In this document: positions 60,909 to 64,000 of the stretch, piece after piece
Layout of the letters: each line of letters begins with the position of its first letter
Position numbering within the stretch: the stretch's first letter is position 1
Assembly: GCF_028622115.1 (NCBI RefSeq)
Contig: NZ_CP097263.1
Location: 9,001,501-9,065,500 of the forward strand
Length of the DNA: 64,000 nucleotides
Direction: 5' to 3'
Origin: Kutzneria chonburiensis
GTDB taxonomy: Bacteria; Actinomycetota; Actinomycetes; Mycobacteriales; Pseudonocardiaceae
Made by a program: the position numbers and the translations under genes
Notes under the pieces: generated by a model
Database searches by the model: none
What the model was told of the DNA's origin: nothing
Seen by the model: only the letters and a program-made list of their open reading frames with translations

Positions 60909-62039
60909 GTGCGGAACGTGCTGCTGGCCATGGTTTTGCTGCTCGTCGGCGGCTGTGCGACTGCGCTCCCCTCGCAGTCGCCCGGCGCCGCGACGTGGTC
61001 GGCCTGGCCGGCGGCGCTGCACGACGCCCGGCACAGCGGTTCGTCCACAACGGACGGACCGGTGCGCGGGGTCGTTCGGTGGCAACGGCAGCTGGAAGGG
61101 CCCGTCACGCCGGGGCCGGTGATCGGTCCCGACGGGGTGGTCTACGCCTCCTCAACCGCCGGCATCCTGCACGCCGTGGATCCGGTGAGCGGCAAGGACC
61201 GCTGGACGTACGACTCGCACTACACCGGCGGCGGAGACCTCTCCGTGTCGCCGTTGGTGTTGCCCGGCGGCGACATCGTGTGGCCGACGCCGGGCAATCG
61301 GCTGCTGGTGTTGTCACCGGCCGGGGCATTGCTGTGGTCGGTCGTGCTGCCAGGGACGCCGACGTCGCCGGCCTCGGTCGACGGCAAGCGGGTGTACATC
61401 GGCGATCTTTCCGGCCACGTCAGTGCCATCGACGCCGACGCTCATCGTCTACTGTGGACTGCCACAGTGGGTCGGGTGTCGTATGGGTCCGTCGTCACCG
61501 ACGGGTCCTTTGTCTACACGACCGCGGACGCCGGCGTCACCGCCGTCGACGCCGGCGGCGCGGTCCTATGGCAGCGGGATCCCGGCGACGACATCACCGA
61601 GGTGTCCGCCGGGCTGGCCGCCGACGGCACGGTGTTGTTGGGCACCAACGGATCCCGTGAGTGGGCCTATCATCCGGACGGGACGCCGGCGTGGAGCGTG
61701 CCCCGCTACATCACGTACTCGTCGCCGGTCGTGACGGGCAGCGGCCTGGCCTACGTCGGTGATCACGGCGGCACCGTGACCGCCTTCGACGTGCGGACCG
61801 GGGGCGTGGTGCGGTCGTATCGGCTCAACGGGGCCGAGATCTGGAGCTCCACCATCCTCGACTCCCGCTATCGCCTGTACTACGCCACCCAGGCCGGGCA
61901 TGTCTACGGCCTGAACCCGGACGGCGGCCCGCTGTTCGACGTGAACGTCGGGGCGCCGGTCGACTCCTATCCTGCCCTGTCCGCCGACCATGCGCTGATC
62001 ATCGGCTCCCGCAACGGGCTTCTCACCTCGATCGGCTAG
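60909..62039 (+). CDS. PQQ-like beta-propeller lipoprotein
   Basis: The 376-residue protein has a lipobox LLLVGGCATA and seven or so propeller repeats, each with a Trp-containing blade end (GVVRWQRQLEGPVTPGPV, GALLWSVVLPG, HRLLWTATVG, GAVLWQRDPGDD). The family includes BamB-like and PQQ-enzyme-like repeats; no cofactor ligands can be identified, so a scaffold or sensing role is more likely than an enzyme. TAGGGT at 60897-60902 ends 6 bases before the GTG at 60909, consistent with a leaderless start. Confidence 0.83.
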   Translation: MRNVLLAMVLLLVGGCATALPSQSPGAATWSAWPAALHDARHSGSSTTDGPVRGVVRWQRQLEGPVTPGPVIGPDGVVYASSTAGILHAVDPVSGKDRWTYDSHYTGGGDLSVSPLVLPGGDIVWPTPGNRLLVLSPAGALLWSVVLPGTPTSPASVDGKRVYIGDLSGHVSAIDADAHRLLWTATVGRVSYGSVVTDGSFVYTTADAGVTAVDAGGAVLWQRDPGDDITEVSAGLAADGTVLLGTNGSREWAYHPDGTPAWSVPRYITYSSPVVTGSGLAYVGDHGGTVTAFDVRTGGVVRSYRLNGAEIWSSTILDSRYRLYYATQAGHVYGLNPDGGPLFDVNVGAPVDSYPALSADHALIIGSRNGLLTSIG

Positions 62040-62123
62040 GAATTCGCCGCTGCGGTTGTCCGTGGATGACAAATTCCGCCGCGCGCCTTGTCCGGTGGTT
62101 CGGGGCGGTCCGAAGCTGCCGGT

Positions 62124-62603
62124 ATGCCACGCCTCGCGCCGCTGCTGAGTCTGTTGCTGATCGCCGCCTGTGCCGCGCCGCCACCGGCGCCCGACCCTGA
62201 TGCCCCGGCGATCGCCTGGGCGGCAAAGGTGTGCGCCGGGATTCCGCAGATCACCGTGGCGCCGCAGGAGAACGCGGCTGACCTCGGGGCCTTCGTGCAC
62301 ACGTTGTCCGTGGCCCTCACGCAGGAGGCCGACGCGATCAGGGCCGCCGGGCCGCCGCCGGTCAGCGACGCCAAGACCATGGTCGACAAGGCGTTGGGCA
62401 CGATCAACGCGGCGCAGGATTCCTTGCGCCAGGCCGGTTCCCGCCTGGCCCAGGTCCAGCCGGGTGACGCCGCCGGCCTGCAACAGGCGGTCGTCGACGT
62501 CAACGCGGGCATGACCGGGCTGGCCGACGCCGGCGACCCCAAGGCCACCCTCCGGCAGAACGCGACCCTCGACCGGGCGTTCGACAAGGCGGCCGGCTGC
62601 TGA
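62124..62603 (+). CDS. Small actinobacterial lipoprotein
   Basis: The 159-residue protein has lipobox LLLIAACAAP and a helical mature part (KVCAGIPQITVAPQENAADL, FVHTLSVALTQEADAIRAAG, FDKAAGC). The paired Cys in the mature part may form a disulphide. No named family recognised. The ATG at 62124 fits the signal; the frame starts at 62088 without a ribosome site. It lies 84 bases after the propeller lipoprotein on the same strand. Confidence 0.75.
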   Translation: MPRLAPLLSLLLIAACAAPPPAPDPDAPAIAWAAKVCAGIPQITVAPQENAADLGAFVHTLSVALTQEADAIRAAGPPPVSDAKTMVDKALGTINAAQDSLRQAGSRLAQVQPGDAAGLQQAVVDVNAGMTGLADAGDPKATLRQNATLDRAFDKAAGC

Positions 62604-62747
62604 CTTTGTCGGTCCGACGCAATCGCCTTGGCCGGAAAATTGTGCGGCGTTGATAATTTCGCCCGGCCGGAGGGGAATTCCTTGTCGCGGCCCGTACCCG
62701 TGAGTAACGTCCGGCGGCAGTCAATTCTCATCGTCGATGGGGAATTC

Positions 62748-63416
62748 ATGGCAAAGCGGTGGCTGGCGCTGGCCGTCCTGATCGGCTGCGCGATCGGCAC
62801 GGGCTCGTCGGCGAACGCGGTGCCGGCCGCGCCGCCGGCGCAGCCGGCCGACAACCCGCCGATGCCGGTGCACTACCGTGTGGACACCACGACCAGGGTG
62901 GCCAAGCTCGGCTCGGACCTGGTCGTCGGGCCGGGTCGGCTGGACGGCCAGTTCGTGATCGTGCCGGGCAGCAACCCGCTGCGGGTGGAGATCACCGGCG
63001 ACCTGAAGCTGCCACCGGCCGACAGCTACTTCGTGACGTTCGGCTTCATGCCGGCCACCGCGACGATCACCGTCACCTCCACCGCCCCGGTGCAGTCGGT
63101 GCTGCAGAACGGAACCCTCACCGCGACCACCCGGCTGACGTTCGCGCTGAGCAACTCCAAGGTGCACGGGGTGCCGCTGGACGTCGGCCCGAACTGCCGC
63201 ACCGACGAGGTGTCGATCGTCCAGAGTGGACCGTTCATCAGCCCGCTGTCCACCGGCACCGTCGCCGGCACGTTCACGATCCCGCCCTTCCGCCACTGCG
63301 GTGTGACGGAGAACCTCGATCCGCTGTTCACCGGCCTGGTCTCGGGCCCCGGCAACACGTTGCGCACGGTGCTGACCTTCCTCTGCGGCGGCACCGCGAC
63401 CTGCGAGGAGCGCTGA
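62748..63416 (+). CDS. Secreted single-domain paralogue of the protein at 58705
   Basis: The 222-residue protein has a signal peptide (LALAVLIGCAIGTGSSANA), a short Pro/Ala linker, and one beta-rich domain homologous to the C-terminal domain of 58705-59937. The order of blocks is the same: FGFMPATATI, TTRLTFALSNSKVHGVPLDV, NCRTDEVSIVQSGPFISPLS, FTIPPFRHCGV, LFTGLVSGPGNTL. It is coupled to an MceG-type ATPase (TGATG), which suggests a link with lipid or steroid import. GATGGGGA precedes the ATG at 62748. Confidence 0.83.
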   Translation: MAKRWLALAVLIGCAIGTGSSANAVPAAPPAQPADNPPMPVHYRVDTTTRVAKLGSDLVVGPGRLDGQFVIVPGSNPLRVEITGDLKLPPADSYFVTFGFMPATATITVTSTAPVQSVLQNGTLTATTRLTFALSNSKVHGVPLDVGPNCRTDEVSIVQSGPFISPLSTGTVAGTFTIPPFRHCGVTENLDPLFTGLVSGPGNTLRTVLTFLCGGTATCEER

Positions 63417-64000
63417 TGGGTGTGCAGATCGAGGTGGAGGGGCTGGCCAAGTCCTTCGGCCGGCAGACCATCTGGCAGGACGTGTCGCTGACCGTGCCGG
63501 CCGGTGAGCTCAGTGTCCTGTTGGGACCGTCGGGCACCGGGAAGTCCGTGTTCCTCAAGTGCCTTGTCGGCCTGCTGCGGCCGGAGCGGGGTCGGATCAT
63601 CGTCAACGGCGTCGACCTGTGCCGCTGCACCGAGGCCGAGCGCTACCGGCTGCGCAAGCTGTTCGGCGTGCTGTTCCAGGACGGCGCGCTGTTCGGTTCG
63701 ATGACCGTGTACGACAACATCGCTTTCCCGCTGCGGGAGCACACCCGCAAGACCGAGGCCGAGATCCGTCGCATCGTCGCCGACAAGACCGAGCTCGTCG
63801 GCCTGGCCGGGGCCGAGCACAAGCTGCCCGGCGAGATCTCCGGCGGCATGCGCAAGCGGGCCGGTCTGGCCCGGGCCCTCGTGCTCGACCCGGAGATCAT
63901 CCTGTGCGACGAACCCGACTCCGGCCTCGACCCCGTCCGCACCGCCTACCTGAGCCAGCTGCTCGTCGACCTGAACGCTCAGGTGGACGCGACCATCCTG
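63416..64000 (+). CDS. MceG-type ABC transporter ATPase, N-terminal part (runs off window)
   Basis: The 195 visible residues form an ABC ATPase: Walker A LLGPSGTGKSVFLKCLVGLL, Q-loop GVLFQDGALFGSMTVYDNIA, signature SGGMRKRAGLARALVLDPEI, Walker B ILCDEPDSGLDPV. FQDGALF and the E-I-S-G-G-M-R-K-R form are characteristic of MlaF/MceG, which power Mce lipid importers. The His-switch and C-terminus lie beyond the window. The start overlaps the previous stop, so both are one operon. Confidence 0.88.
   Translation, partial: MGVQIEVEGLAKSFGRQTIWQDVSLTVPAGELSVLLGPSGTGKSVFLKCLVGLLRPERGRIIVNGVDLCRCTEAERYRLRKLFGVLFQDGALFGSMTVYDNIAFPLREHTRKTEAEIRRIVADKTELVGLAGAEHKLPGEISGGMRKRAGLARALVLDPEIILCDEPDSGLDPVRTAYLSQLLVDLNAQVDATIL

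Overview
The window is high-GC, densely packed DNA with many ATGA/TGATG stop-start overlaps, GTG and TTG starts, several apparently leaderless genes, F420-dependent oxidoreductases, an MceG-type ATPase and a second SecA. This points to a mycelial or related actinomycete, most likely of the Pseudonocardiaceae type. The species cannot be named from the sequence alone. No rRNA, tRNA, CRISPR array, transposase, integrase or phage gene was seen.

Region 1 (1-24.5 kb) is a mixed envelope/regulatory stretch. It holds a truncated XRE regulator, a 760-bp G-rich repeat zone, tatA, an LCP cell-wall ligase, an XRE-type regulator, a secreted sedolisin protease, and an ECF sigma/anti-sigma pair facing a secreted trio (COG4315 lipoprotein, DUF4142, DUF1996). 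A DUF998-EamA-GT4 operon follows, then an RHH protein, an accessory SecA2, a small SAM methyltransferase, an XRE-NB-ARC-TPR regulator coupled to a FAD reductase, an FGGY kinase, a MAB_1171c-like membrane protein and a DUF4232 lipoprotein.

Region 2 (24.5-31.6 kb) is catabolic and redox. A GMC oxidoreductase / small subunit / aldehyde dehydrogenase operon diverges from a GH28-like secreted enzyme. Each side has its own perfect LacI-type operator, and a 118-bp nested palindrome lies between them. Next is a TetR regulator with two inverted-repeat operators, divergent from a DDN-type F420 enzyme and overlapping a PPOX-type F420 enzyme.

Region 3 (31.6-57.3 kb) is a large surface-polysaccharide locus. 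A LuxR-type regulator with a degenerate receiver precedes an overlapping operon for an unusual, probably C-methylated sugar (C-methyltransferase, RfbF-like nucleotidyltransferase, PIG-L deacetylase, epimerase, DUF4910 protein, an unknown two-repeat protein), a Wzx-type flippase and a GT2. After a pair of direct repeats come an acyltransferase, two Wzz-like chain-length proteins without a kinase, and a Wzy-like polymerase. On the other strand is a long operon: polyprenyl-phosphate sugar transferase, epimerase, deacetylase, GT2, GNAT, UDP-glucose/GDP-mannose dehydrogenase, GT4, GT2, RmlC-like epimerase and a beta-helix lipoprotein. A further GT4 diverges from it. Together these supply nearly every step of a Wzx/Wzy-type pathway: priming, assembly, flipping, polymerisation, length control and decoration.

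Region 4 (57.3-64 kb) holds a truncated PaaI-like thioesterase remnant behind a PucR-family regulator, two secreted proteins sharing a beta-rich domain (58705-59937 and 62748-63416), a DUF427 protein, a beta-propeller lipoprotein, a small lipoprotein, and an MceG-type ABC ATPase cut by the window end.
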